From a virus, in the IMG/VR virus record IMGVR_UViG_3300049188_000069, positions 1-32,688 of that record: a DNA stretch of 32,688 nucleotides; one strand, 5' to 3'. The notes under the pieces are model-generated. The model saw nothing but the letters and a program-made list of their open reading frames with translations, was not told the DNA's origin and ran no database searches. The position numbers were made by a program, and so were the translations under genes. Shown piece after piece: positions 20,312 to 29,400 of the stretch (position 1 is the first letter of the stretch; each line of letters opens with the position of its first letter).

Positions 20312-20749
20312 ATGCTCGCCGCCGCCCAAGTCCGCCAAATCGTCGCGCAGCGCCTGCAAGCCTGCGCGCTCACCGCCGGCCGCGTGTTCGAGGGCCGCTA
20401 CCACCCGGCCGCCGAGACCGAGCTGCCGTGCTGGTTCGTCGCCATCGAAAGCGAAGACGTGCAAGCCGAAGGCATCACCTGGCCTTCGCTCTTGCAGCAC
20501 AGCCTGCGCATCCGCGCCGACGGCTTCGTGGCCAGCGCCACGCAGCTCGAAACCCTCTTCGACACGCTGCAGGTCCAGGGCCTGCAGGCCCTCTTCAGCG
20601 TGCAGCCGCCGTTCAACCTGCACTGCATCGGCACCCGCCGCCGCGTCGACGACGACGGCACCCAGGCCGCCCGACTGGGTGCCCTGACCCTGCACCTCGA
20701 GGCCGTCTTCCATGGCGTCGAGGGTGAGCCCGAGACCCTCATCCCCTGA
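20312..20749 (+). CDS. Tail terminator/minor tail protein, gpU-like
   Basis: A 145-residue protein. The N-terminal helix (VRQIVAQRLQACALTAGRVFEGRYHPAAETELPCWFVAIES) and later beta strands (SLRIRADGFVAS, LTLHLEAVFHG) are consistent with lambda gpU-like tail terminators, which cap the tail tube at the head-proximal end. Position between gpFII-like and tail tube genes supports this. Sequence similarity is distant, so gpZ-like or another completion protein remains possible. Confidence 0.65.
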   Translation: MLAAAQVRQIVAQRLQACALTAGRVFEGRYHPAAETELPCWFVAIESEDVQAEGITWPSLLQHSLRIRADGFVASATQLETLFDTLQVQGLQALFSVQPPFNLHCIGTRRRVDDDGTQAARLGALTLHLEAVFHGVEGEPETLIP

Positions 20750-20771
20750 CCCCATCACAGGAGCCCCCACC

Positions 20772-21407
20772 ATGTCTTACAACACCCTCATCGGCGCGCA
20801 GTTCTTCCTGAGCACCACGCTGGAAGGCGCCAAGGTCGTCAGCGCCATCAGCAACGCCGCGCCGCCCGTCGTGTCGTCCGCGGCCCACGGCTACGCCAAC
20901 AACGACGAGATCCTCATCCTGAACAACTGGGATGACTTCAATGAGTCCGTCGTGCGCGCGTCGGCCGTCGCTGCCAACGCCTTTTCCATCGCCGGTTACG
21001 ACTCGACGAACACCGACTTCTACCCGGTCGCCAGCGCCGTCGGCACCGCGCAGAAGATCGCCGGTTGGACGAGCATCGGCCAGGTCCTTGGCGTCACGCC
21101 CAGCGGTGGCGAAGCCAGCTTCGAAGAGGTCAAGCCCTTCGACCGCCGCAACGCCGTCAAGCTGTTCACCGGCTTCAGCGGCGCCAGCCTGGAGCTGACG
21201 CTCGGCTGGGACCGCTCGCGGGCCGACCAGCAGGCCATGCAGGCCGCGTCGCGCATTGGCGGCAAGAAGGCCATCAAGTTCGTGCTGCCCGGCGGCATCT
21301 ACGGCTACGCCTACGGCACGGTCAGCGCCTCTTCGCTGCCCGTCTTCGAGTCGGTCATGAAGCAGAAGGTCGTCATCACGATGGCCGGCGCGTTCACCAG
21401 CTTCTGA
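20772..21407 (+). CDS. Major tail tube protein
   Basis: A 211-residue beta-rich protein, MSYNTLIGAQFFLSTTLEGAKVVSAISNA... The segment SAAHGYANNDEILILNNWDDFNESVVRASAVAANAFSIAGYDSTNTDFYPV resembles Ig-like or beta-tandem parts of gpV-type tube proteins, and WTSIGQVLGVTPSGGEASFEEVKPFDRRN leads into the tube core. The ATG at 20772 was chosen over an upstream extension that overlaps the previous gene; GGAGCC lies upstream. It is directly followed by the frameshifting chaperone pair, as expected for gpV in long-tailed phages. Confidence 0.82.
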   Translation: MSYNTLIGAQFFLSTTLEGAKVVSAISNAAPPVVSSAAHGYANNDEILILNNWDDFNESVVRASAVAANAFSIAGYDSTNTDFYPVASAVGTAQKIAGWTSIGQVLGVTPSGGEASFEEVKPFDRRNAVKLFTGFSGASLELTLGWDRSRADQQAMQAASRIGGKKAIKFVLPGGIYGYAYGTVSASSLPVFESVMKQKVVITMAGAFTSF

Positions 21408-21415
21408 GCGGCACC

Positions 21416-21775
21416 ATGAGCGCCACCTACAAGCTGGTCGTTGGCGACCGCGTCGAGTTCGACGTCAAGTTCACGCTGAACGATGGCGGCGAAGACAAGC
21501 CCTTCGGCATGCGCCTGTCCGCCAAGCGCCAGCCGCTGGGCGAGCAGGAGCGCGAGCTTGGCGAGCAGGTCAAGGTGCAGGAGTTCCTCGCCGCCCGCGG
21601 CGTGGCCCTGCAATCCTGGATCGGCAAGCCCCCGCTGCAGGACGCCGAAGGCGCCCCGGTGCCGCCCGGCCCCGAGGCGCTGGACGCGCTGTACCGCCTG
21701 GTGGGTGGCATGGTGTCGCTGGTGTTCGCAGGCTACCTGCGCGCCAACGGCGCCGCTGGCGCCTCGGGAAACTGA
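21416..21775 (+). CDS. Tail assembly chaperone, gpG-like
   Basis: A 119-residue protein (MSATYKLVVGDRVEFDVKFTLNDGGEDKPFGMRLSAKRQ...). It is the zero-frame product of the G/GT pair, which coats the tape measure during tail assembly. It starts after the tail tube gene and ends with TGA at 21773-21775, immediately after the slippery heptamer. Its small helical C-terminal part (PEALDALYRLVGGMVSLVFAGYLRANG) is consistent with the family. Most ribosomes should make this form. Confidence 0.85.
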   Translation: MSATYKLVVGDRVEFDVKFTLNDGGEDKPFGMRLSAKRQPLGEQERELGEQVKVQEFLAARGVALQSWIGKPPLQDAEGAPVPPGPEALDALYRLVGGMVSLVFAGYLRANGAAGASGN

Positions 21776-22185
21776 CGCGGCTGGCGACGCTGCTGGCCGC
21801 CAACGAGATCGACCTCGGCCCACCCGATGAGCCCCTCGACGATGCCCCACCCGACGACCGCGCCGCGGTTGGCCTCGCCCGCCTGGCAGCGCTCGCCCGG
21901 CAGCGTGGGGCGGCGCCCGTCGAGCGGCCCGAGTTCGTGCTCCTGCGTGAGAACGTGCCCGTGCTGCGCCTGTGGGGCGCCGTGCAAACCCAGTGGGCCC
22001 ACGGCCCGCTTGGGCCCACGGGATTTCAGTGGCACAGCCTGCGGCTACACCCCGACGTGCGCTGCATCCCCGCGGCCGAGCGCGAGCCGCTGCTGCAGGG
22101 CCTCGCCGTCATGGAGCGCGCCTGGCTGGCGCAACGCCACCTCATGCAAGCCGCCGAAGCGCGCGGCAAGGGTCTAGGAGCCTGA
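21416..22185 (+). CDS. Tail assembly chaperone fusion gpGT-like, made by -1 frameshift
   Basis: A 256-residue predicted product. It reads the gpG-like frame to AAC at 21770-21772, then shifts back one base and continues LTRLATLLAANEIDLGPPDEPLDD... to TGA at 22183-22185. The -1 frame is fully open from the slip site and has no good start codon of its own (the first are GTG 21937 and ATG 22112), so the T part (137 residues) must be reached by frameshifting. In lambda the T part contacts the tail tube protein and the G part the tape measure. The tape measure gene starts four bases later. Confidence 0.85.
21766..21772 (+). promoter_or_regulatory. Programmed -1 ribosomal frameshift site
   Basis: G GGA AAC is a perfect X XXY YYZ heptamer in the zero frame, directly followed by the zero-frame TGA stop. 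Lambda uses GGGAAAG at the same gene pair. No strong downstream pseudoknot was established by eye. Confidence 0.88.
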
Positions 22186-22189
22186 CGCC

Positions 22190-25100
22190 ATGGAAGACCT
22201 CAAGATTCGGCTGGTGCTGGAAGGCGCCGAACAGGTGCAGGCTGGTGCTGGCAAGGCAGCTGACGGCCTGGGCCGGCTTGGCCAGGCCGGCCAGCGCGCC
22301 GGCCAGCAAGTCCAGCTTTCCGGCCAGCAGATGGCGCAGGTCAGCGCACAGCTGCAAGACTTGTTCGTGCAGATCCAAGGCGGCCAGGCGCCGTTGACGG
22401 CCATCCTGCAGCAGGGCTCGCAGTTGTCGGCCGTGTTCGGCGGGGTGGGGAATGCGGTGCGCGCCGTGGGCGCCGCTATCGGGCCAGTCGGTGCGGTCGT
22501 CGGTATCGCCGCAGCCAGCGTGGCAGCTGCGGCCGTTGCCTACAACCAAGGCGCGGAAGAAGCGCAGGCGTTCACTCGAGCGCTGGTCCTCTCCGGCAGC
22601 GCCGCTGGTGTGACCGTTGGCCAGCTCCAGGAGATGGCCAGGGCGCAATCGCTGGTCGTCGGCACGCAGGGCGAGGCCGCCGCAGCATTGGCGAGGTTGG
22701 CGGCCACCGGCCAAGTGTCAGCAGGCAGCCTTCAGTCGGCCGCTGAAGCCGCTGTGCGGTTCGCCCGCGTTGGTGGCGACATTGACGCCGTGGCCAAGAG
22801 CTTCGCCAAGCTGGGCGGCGCGCCTCTTAAAGGCCTGATCGAGCTGAACGAAGCCGAGAACTTCTTGACCGTCTCGGTCTACAAGCAAGTCCAAGCGCTG
22901 ACGGAGCAGGGCAGGACTGCCGAGGCTGCAGCCCTTGCGCAGCAGACCTACGCTGCCGCCGTCAACGGCCGCGCCAAGCAGCTGGAGCAAAGCCTCGGAA
23001 GCGTCGAGCGCCTTTGGGTCAATGTGAAGGACGCAGCGAAAGCGGCATGGGACACCATGCTCAACGTTGGCCGGGCTGAAACCACGGCCGGCCTCGACCG
23101 TCAGATCGCCATTCTTCAGCGGCGACAGCAAGTGCTGGGGGCCGGCAATGCTCAGCAGCAGACTGAGGCGATCCTGATCGCGCAGCAAGTGTCCGCGCTT
23201 CAGAGCCAGCGCGACGTCCTGGCCGATATCGAGGGCGTGCAGCGCCGCCACGCATTGGCTCAGGAAGAGAGCGCCCGGGCCACGAAGCACGTCATTGCAG
23301 CCGACGAAGAGGCCGAGAAGGCCGTCAAGAAGCTGGCGGCCGCGCGTGAGCATGATGCCGCCGCGCTGGAGCGTGCCGTCGGCCTGTCGGGCACCTATCA
23401 GAAGGACCTGCAGCAGCTGATGAAGCTGCGCGCGGAGGGCGTCAACGGTATTCGCCTCAGCGAAGAACAGTACGTCGCCGCGGTGCAGAAGCTCATCACG
23501 GCGCAGCCGGTGATCCGCGAGCAGCTGCAGGCGCAGGCCGAGGCGCAGCGCGAGGCCGCCAAGGCGCTGGACGACCTGCAGAAGGCCGAGCAGCGCCGCA
23601 TCGACGGCCTGTTCAAGTCGGCCGACCAGGTCGGCGCGAACGTCCTAAAGCTACAGACCGAAGAGCAGGCCCTGGCACTGTCCGTCAAGGCCAACACCTC
23701 GTTGGCCGAGGCCATCGAACGCGTGACGATCGCGCGGCTGGAGGAGGCGCACGCCAAGGCCAGCGCCGAGCTGGACTTCGGCGGCGCGGCGGCGCTGCGC
23801 GCGGAGATTGAGCAGCGCGAAAAGCTGGCCAGCCTCATCGGCCGCAAGGAAACCCGCGATGCGGCCAAGCGCAGCGCCGAGGACGCCGCCCGTGAGTGGA
23901 AGCGCGCCACCGGCGACATGGAGCGCTCGCTTACCGATGCGCTGATGCGCGGCTTCGAGAGCGGCAAGGGCTTTGCCATCACCTTGCGCGACACCATCGT
24001 CAACATGTTCAAGACGATGGTGCTGCGGCCAGTCGTGCAGGCCATCGTGCAGCCCGTGGCGAACTCGCTGACGGGATGGCTGCAGGGCGGCTCTGGGGGC
24101 GGCGGCATTGGCAGCATCGCGCAGCTGATCGGCGGCGCCGGCAGCTTGACAGGCTCCTCCTGGCTGTCGGCCTTCGGCTCTGGCATGGGCCTCAACGGCA
24201 GCCAGGCCTTGGCTGCGTCTCGCGCCTACACGCAGGCCGGCATGTCCGGCACCGGCAGCGCCATCAGTGCCGGCGCGGGCGTTGCCGCCTTTGCGCCGTA
24301 CGCCGCATTGATCGCCATGGCCATGGGCGCGGCCGACGGCGCCTACGCCAAGGGGTTCAACCAGCGCACCTTCTCGTACACCGATGCGTGGCTCAAGACG
24401 GCCATGCTCACGCCGTTCATCGCGCCGCCCACCATGAAGATGGACACCAATGCGCTGGTGGGCCTGGGCGTCAATGAGCGCCTGGCCAATGTCATCACCG
24501 GCGCGTCGTTGTGGAGCCGGGCCTTTGGCCGCAGCTCGCCGCAATTGCAAGGGCAGGGCATCACCGGCACCATCAATTCGGGCGGCTTCACTGGCCAGGC
24601 CTATGCGGACTGGCTGCAGAAGGGCGGCTGGTTCCGGTCCGACAAGACGGGCACCGACTACAGCCCCATCAGCAAGCAGCTGGATGCCGAACTGGACCGC
24701 ACCATCAGTGCGCTCTACAAGTCGGCCGGCGAGTACGCCAAAGTGCTGGGGCTGCCGGTGTCGGCGGTCAATGGGTACGCGGCGCAATTCAAGGTCGTCT
24801 GGGGGAAGTCGGAGGAAGAGAACAAGGCCGCCCTCGAAGCAGCCGTCGCCAACGTGGGCGAGCAGCTGGCCTCGCGCTACGCGGCCCAGCTCGCGCCGCT
24901 GCAGCGCTACGGAGAGACGCTGGCCGGCACCTTGAGCCGCCTGTCCACGCTGCAGACCTTCTCGAACGGCCTGAACTCGCTGGGCGGCGTCTTCAGCCGC
25001 CTGGCGGCCACCAGCGTGACGGCGCGCGAGCACCTGATCGACCTTGCCGGCGGCATGGATGCGCTCAACCAGCAGGCGCTGGGCTTTGTGCAGAACTACT

Positions 25101-25561
25101 ACAACCGCGAAGAGATCGCCGGCTTGAAGGCCCGTGAGGTGCAGGGCGCGCTCGGCGCAGCTGGCGTGACGACCGAGGTCAACAGCCGCGAGCAGTTCCG
25201 CGCCTTGGTGGAAAGCCTGGATCCGAACAGCACCACCGGCCGCGAGCAGTTGGCCGCGCTGCTGGCGTTGCAGGGCAGCTTCGCGACCGTCTCCGACTAC
25301 CTGACGGAATCCGGCCTGACCCTCAGCCAGGCCGCCGCCCTCGCGCCGGCCAACGACATGCTCAGCCCGCTGCTCAGCACGGTCAGCCAGCAGCTGCAGT
25401 TGGCCCAGCAGTCGATGGACGCGCAATACGAGACGCGCGACGCCACGCTGCGCGTCGTCGACGCGGTTGCCACCTTGACCTCGACCATCCGCGAGCTCGG
25501 CGGCTCCTCCGGCGGCTGGATGCCCGGCTACCGCCAGCCCGAAGTGACCCAGGCGTACTGA
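22190..25561 (+). CDS. Tape measure protein, lambda gpH-like
   Basis: A 1123-residue protein that sets tail length and is ejected with the DNA. Residues 1-100 contain the tape-measure N-terminal domain (GQQMAQVSAQLQDLFVQIQGGQAPLTAILQQGSQLSAVFGGVGNAVRAVG), with a hydrophobic segment near 85-125. Residues about 350-600 form long coiled coils rich in Ala, Glu and Lys. The lambda-type C-terminal domain follows: AREWKRATGDMERSLTDALMRGFESGKGFAITLRDTIVNMFKTMVLRPVVQAI, a Gly-rich hydrophobic stretch and a globular end. It starts four bases after the GT stop. No lysozyme or peptidase domain is seen. Confidence 0.9.
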   Translation: MEDLKIRLVLEGAEQVQAGAGKAADGLGRLGQAGQRAGQQVQLSGQQMAQVSAQLQDLFVQIQGGQAPLTAILQQGSQLSAVFGGVGNAVRAVGAAIGPVGAVVGIAAASVAAAAVAYNQGAEEAQAFTRALVLSGSAAGVTVGQLQEMARAQSLVVGTQGEAAAALARLAATGQVSAGSLQSAAEAAVRFARVGGDIDAVAKSFAKLGGAPLKGLIELNEAENFLTVSVYKQVQALTEQGRTAEAAALAQQTYAAAVNGRAKQLEQSLGSVERLWVNVKDAAKAAWDTMLNVGRAETTAGLDRQIAILQRRQQVLGAGNAQQQTEAILIAQQVSALQSQRDVLADIEGVQRRHALAQEESARATKHVIAADEEAEKAVKKLAAAREHDAAALERAVGLSGTYQKDLQQLMKLRAEGVNGIRLSEEQYVAAVQKLITAQPVIREQLQAQAEAQREAAKALDDLQKAEQRRIDGLFKSADQVGANVLKLQTEEQALALSVKANTSLAEAIERVTIARLEEAHAKASAELDFGGAAALRAEIEQREKLASLIGRKETRDAAKRSAEDAAREWKRATGDMERSLTDALMRGFESGKGFAITLRDTIVNMFKTMVLRPVVQAIVQPVANSLTGWLQGGSGGGGIGSIAQLIGGAGSLTGSSWLSAFGSGMGLNGSQALAASRAYTQAGMSGTGSAISAGAGVAAFAPYAALIAMAMGAADGAYAKGFNQRTFSYTDAWLKTAMLTPFIAPPTMKMDTNALVGLGVNERLANVITGASLWSRAFGRSSPQLQGQGITGTINSGGFTGQAYADWLQKGGWFRSDKTGTDYSPISKQLDAELDRTISALYKSAGEYAKVLGLPVSAVNGYAAQFKVVWGKSEEENKAALEAAVANVGEQLASRYAAQLAPLQRYGETLAGTLSRLSTLQTFSNGLNSLGGVFSRLAATSVTAREHLIDLAGGMDALNQQALGFVQNYYNREEIAGLKAREVQGALGAAGVTTEVNSREQFRALVESLDPNSTTGREQLAALLALQGSFATVSDYLTESGLTLSQAAALAPANDMLSPLLSTVSQQLQLAQQSMDAQYETRDATLRVVDAVATLTSTIRELGGSSGGWMPGYRQPEVTQAY

Positions 25562-25567
25562 GGCCGC

Positions 25568-25891
25568 ATGCCCTACCCAACCACGTTCATGATCCTCGAG
25601 GAGAGCGAGGCCTCGCGCGGCGCCGGCATCGAGGCGCTGCGCGCGACCAACGGCCTTCTCAAGGTGCGCCGGCTGTACAGCGCCGACAAAACGGACTTCA
25701 TCGTCGTGCACATGCTCACGCGCGCCGAGCGCGATGAGCTGATGACGTTCTACGCAGCCAACGTCACCACGCAGTTCAGCTTCGCCTGGCCCGGCGACGG
25801 CGCAACCTACACGGTGCGCTTCAGCGCCGCACCGCAGGTCTGGCGCAAGGGTCTCTATTACCGCGCCACCGTGCGCCTGGCGGAGGTCTGA
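25568..25891 (+). CDS. Minor tail protein, gpM-like
   Basis: A 107-residue beta-rich protein with MLTRAERDELMTFYAANVTTQFSFAWPGDGATYTVRFSAAPQVWRKGLYYRATVRLAEV. The arrangement of a turn helix, then aromatic Phe-x-Trp-x-Pro, then a long terminal beta hairpin parallels lambda gpM and other baseplate distal-tail proteins. It follows the tape measure by six bases, the standard gpM position. It probably forms part of the tail tip complex. Confidence 0.75.
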   Translation: MPYPTTFMILEESEASRGAGIEALRATNGLLKVRRLYSADKTDFIVVHMLTRAERDELMTFYAANVTTQFSFAWPGDGATYTVRFSAAPQVWRKGLYYRATVRLAEV

Positions 25892-25895
25892 AGGC

Positions 25896-26405
25896 ATGAA
25901 GTCGCTGTCCGCTGCGCTGTCTGCCGCCCTCGGTGCGCCTGTTCAGCAACCCGCTGTGCTGGTGGAGCTGGCGTTCTCGCCCGTCAAACGCTGGAGCAGC
26001 CATGCCGACCTGACCTGGGCCGGCGAGAACTGGACGAAGGAGGACGTGACCGTCGAGTCCCTGCAGGTCGAAGCGCTTGCGCTCTCCGGCGTGCTGCGCC
26101 TGGGCAACGGCGACGGCGCCATGGCCGCGCTGGTGCTGGGCCAGGGTGTGCAGGACCGGGCCGTGCGCATCTGGGGCTACGACGCCGGCGCCACGGCCAG
26201 CGGCGATGTCGTGTGGCTGGCCGACGGCGTCTGCGCCGCCGCACAGATCGCGACCGACGCCGTGCGCCTGTCGCTGCGGCACCCGGCCGATTACACGCAG
26301 GCGCCCCGCACGTTCGTGTCCACGGCCGGCTTCTCGCCGCTGCTGCCGGCCGGCACGGTGCTCAAGATCAACGGCCAGACCTACACCCTGGCCCGTCGGA
26401 GCTGA
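25896..26405 (+). CDS. Minor tail protein (tail tip component)
   Basis: A 169-residue protein. LVELAFSPVKRWSSHADLTWAGENWTKEDVTVESLQVEALALSGVLRLGNGDGAMAALVLG, then VRIWGYDAGATASGDVVWLADGV, resembles the beta-rich tail-tip proteins related to DUF2163 or gpL-type minor tail proteins. It lies between gpM-like and J-like genes with four- and two-base gaps. There is no NlpC/P60-type gpK or gpI gene after it, which is unlike lambda. Confidence 0.7.
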   Translation: MKSLSAALSAALGAPVQQPAVLVELAFSPVKRWSSHADLTWAGENWTKEDVTVESLQVEALALSGVLRLGNGDGAMAALVLGQGVQDRAVRIWGYDAGATASGDVVWLADGVCAAAQIATDAVRLSLRHPADYTQAPRTFVSTAGFSPLLPAGTVLKINGQTYTLARRS

Positions 26406-26407
26406 CC

Positions 26408-29400
26408 ATGCCACTCATCACCGACGGCCTCACCATCCCGCCCGCCAACACGCTCAACGGCGTCGGCGCGAGCGCGGCCAAGCGCCAGCTGCCGGCTGCG
26501 GCCGACCGCGCCGTCGTGCCGCTGGTCTACGGGGAGGACCGCATCAGCGGCCTCATCCTCAACGTGCTGAGCGCCGCTGGTACGCCCGGCACGCTGCTCG
26601 TGCAGGCGCTCTGGTGCCATGCCTGCGACAGCATCAACGACCTGCAGCTCAACGACGCGGCACTGCCGGCCGGCGCCACCGCCACGCACTACACCGGCGC
26701 GCAGACGGTGGTGAACGCCACGCTCGAGGCCGCCTTCGCGGCGCAGGGCATCGTCGGTCAGGTGCGCCCGCTCACCGGCTACGCGTGGAGCCTGATCGCC
26801 ATGCCGGCGGCGCTGTTCGGCGGCCAGCTCAGCCTCACCGCGCGCATCCGCGGCCGCAAGTGCTACGACCCGTCCTTCGACACCACCGCCGGCGGCTTGG
26901 GCCCGCAGCGCTTGGCCGACCCCAGCACCTGGGCCTACACCGACACGCCGGCCGTGTGCCTGGCCGACTTCGTCGCAAGCGCCGTCTACGGCTGCGGCCT
27001 GGCGGTGGACTGGGCCAGCGTGCGCACCACCAGCCAGGCCAACCGCGCCATCGTGCCCAGCACCGTCGACGAGCAGCGCCGCATCGTCGGCGTTAGCTTT
27101 ATCGCTGCCGCGGCGGCCGTCGACGTGGCAGAGGCCCTGCGCGCCTACGCCGGCTGCTTCCTGCTGCCCGGCTCCAGCGGTGTGCGCCTGGTTCCGGACG
27201 CAGACGCGGCCGCGGTAGCCACCTACCGCCACGCCTACGGCGAGATCGCCGCCATCGGCGCGCTGGAGCTGCGCGACCTCAGCCAAGCGCCCACGGCAGT
27301 TGAGGTCATCTACACCGACACCAGCGCCACGCCCTGGCGCGACGCCTCAGCCACCGCGCAGATCGACGGCGCAGGCACCACCAAGCCCTGGCGCCTTAGC
27401 CAGGTGCGCCTGCCCGGCATCCACCGGTACGGCCAGGCGTTGCGAGAGGCCACGGAGCGCCTCAACAAGCTCTGGCTCAACGACATCACGACCACGCTGC
27501 AGGTGTTTGACGTTGGGATCCGGCACGACAAGGGCGACATCATCACGGTCGACCACCCGCTGGGCCTGTCCATGACGCCCATGCGCGTGGCCGACGTCGG
27601 CATGCCGTCGCCCGGCCGCTGGGAGCTGGCGCTGGTGCGCCACAGCGCCGCTGCGTACAGCGACCTCGTGGCCAGCGCGGCGGCCATCCAGGACGCGCAG
27701 CGCATCGTGCCGGCGCCAGAAAGCCTTGGCATCAAGCTCAACGTCAGCGACTTCGCAGGCACGGTCAACTACAACGAGGCGTACATCCACGCGGTCGACG
27801 CTAGCGGCAACGCACTGGACGCGCCGGGCGTCATCCTGGTGAATGGTGTGGCCACTGCGGTGCCGAATGGTTCGTTGTTCACCAACCAAGGCCCGGTGGC
27901 CGGCTACATCGTCTGGGACAGCGCCGGCGCCACCTTCAGTAAGGCCGGTGGCGCGGTGTATCAACCCTTTGCGATGGCAAGGCGGTACCAGGGCGCTTGG
28001 CAGTACGACGACAACAGCGCCGGCTGGGCAACGTTCACGCCGGCGGCGACGCACTGGATCATCGGTACGCTCGAAAGCGGGGCGGCTGACACAGGTGGTG
28101 CGCCCGGCCTGATTGCCGCCAGCATGTGGGCTGCAGCGAGCACGCTGAACAGCCTGGAGGCTGGTGCGGACGTCGCCTACGCGGCCGCTGTGGCGGCGCA
28201 GGGAGCCGCCACCACGGCGGCGGGAAACGCCAGCAGCGCGCTGAGCACGCTGGTCACCATGCGCAGCAACGGCTATCTCGACGCGGCCGAGAAGCCTGCC
28301 CTCATGCGGCAGTGGCAGGCCCTTACTGGCGAGATCTCGGGCATCCAGAACCAGGCCAACCTCTATGGGCTGACCTACGGTGCGTCGGCCATCAGGCAGG
28401 CCTACGACAACGCCTACGGTGCACTCAGCGCCTACCTCGGCAGCCTGTCGCCCGCTTGGGACGACACCAGTACAGACACGCCCATCACGCCGGCTGTTGA
28501 CCAGGCGAAATGGACCGACATCTACACCACCCGGCAAGCGCTGCTCAACGCCATCGCTGCGGAGGCCGGCAAGCGCGCTCAGTGGGTGAACACCACGGGG
28601 CGGCCGCTGGCGTTCCGCGTGGGCGCCATGGGCAACTTGGCATCTCCGCGCGCTGGTTTCACTACAGGGCTGCGCAATGCCGAGACGGGGGCGCAGGTGG
28701 GCAACCCGGCCATGCGGAGCTACGTGCTGGTCGAGCTGAACCGCGATGGCGCCGTCATCTACACGAACAGCTATGACGTCTATGGCGTCGGAAGCATCGC
28801 GGCGCCCGATGGCACCTACCGCACAGCGTCGACGCTGGCCGCGGATCTGAACTACATCTGCGACAACCGCAAGGGCAACCTGATCGTCATCTACTCGCAC
28901 GACGAGCCGCAGAGTCACCGGATGGACAGCGGCCTGCCTGCGGCGATGTACCGCTGCGGCGCCAGCAGGGCGGTGTTCGGTTCCGCGGCGTTCGTGCTCA
29001 GGGCGGCCTACATCTTGGTCGGCATTGCGGGGTGCGGCGAGGGCAACGGCGCGGAGGTCTATGCCGGCGCGGTCGACTCCGACACGGACGCTTGGTGCGA
29101 ACTGGCGTTTGATCTGTTGGACGGGCAGCTCCGCGTGTCCGGCACCACCAGCGGCGCTCGGACCCTCGTGGACTACGGCTACGTCGGCGACCTGGCCGCT
29201 ACCAAGAACACGATCTACCGCCAGCCAACCGCTCCCGCCTACGACGCCGGCGGCCTCTGGTACGACACGGACGACGACAACCGCCAGTACGTGGCCATGG
29301 GCGGCTCCTGGGTGTCGGTGCGCGACCTCGGCATTGCCCAGGCCATCGCCGACGCTGCAGCCGCGCAGTCCACGGCCGACGGCAAGATCACGTCGTTCCA

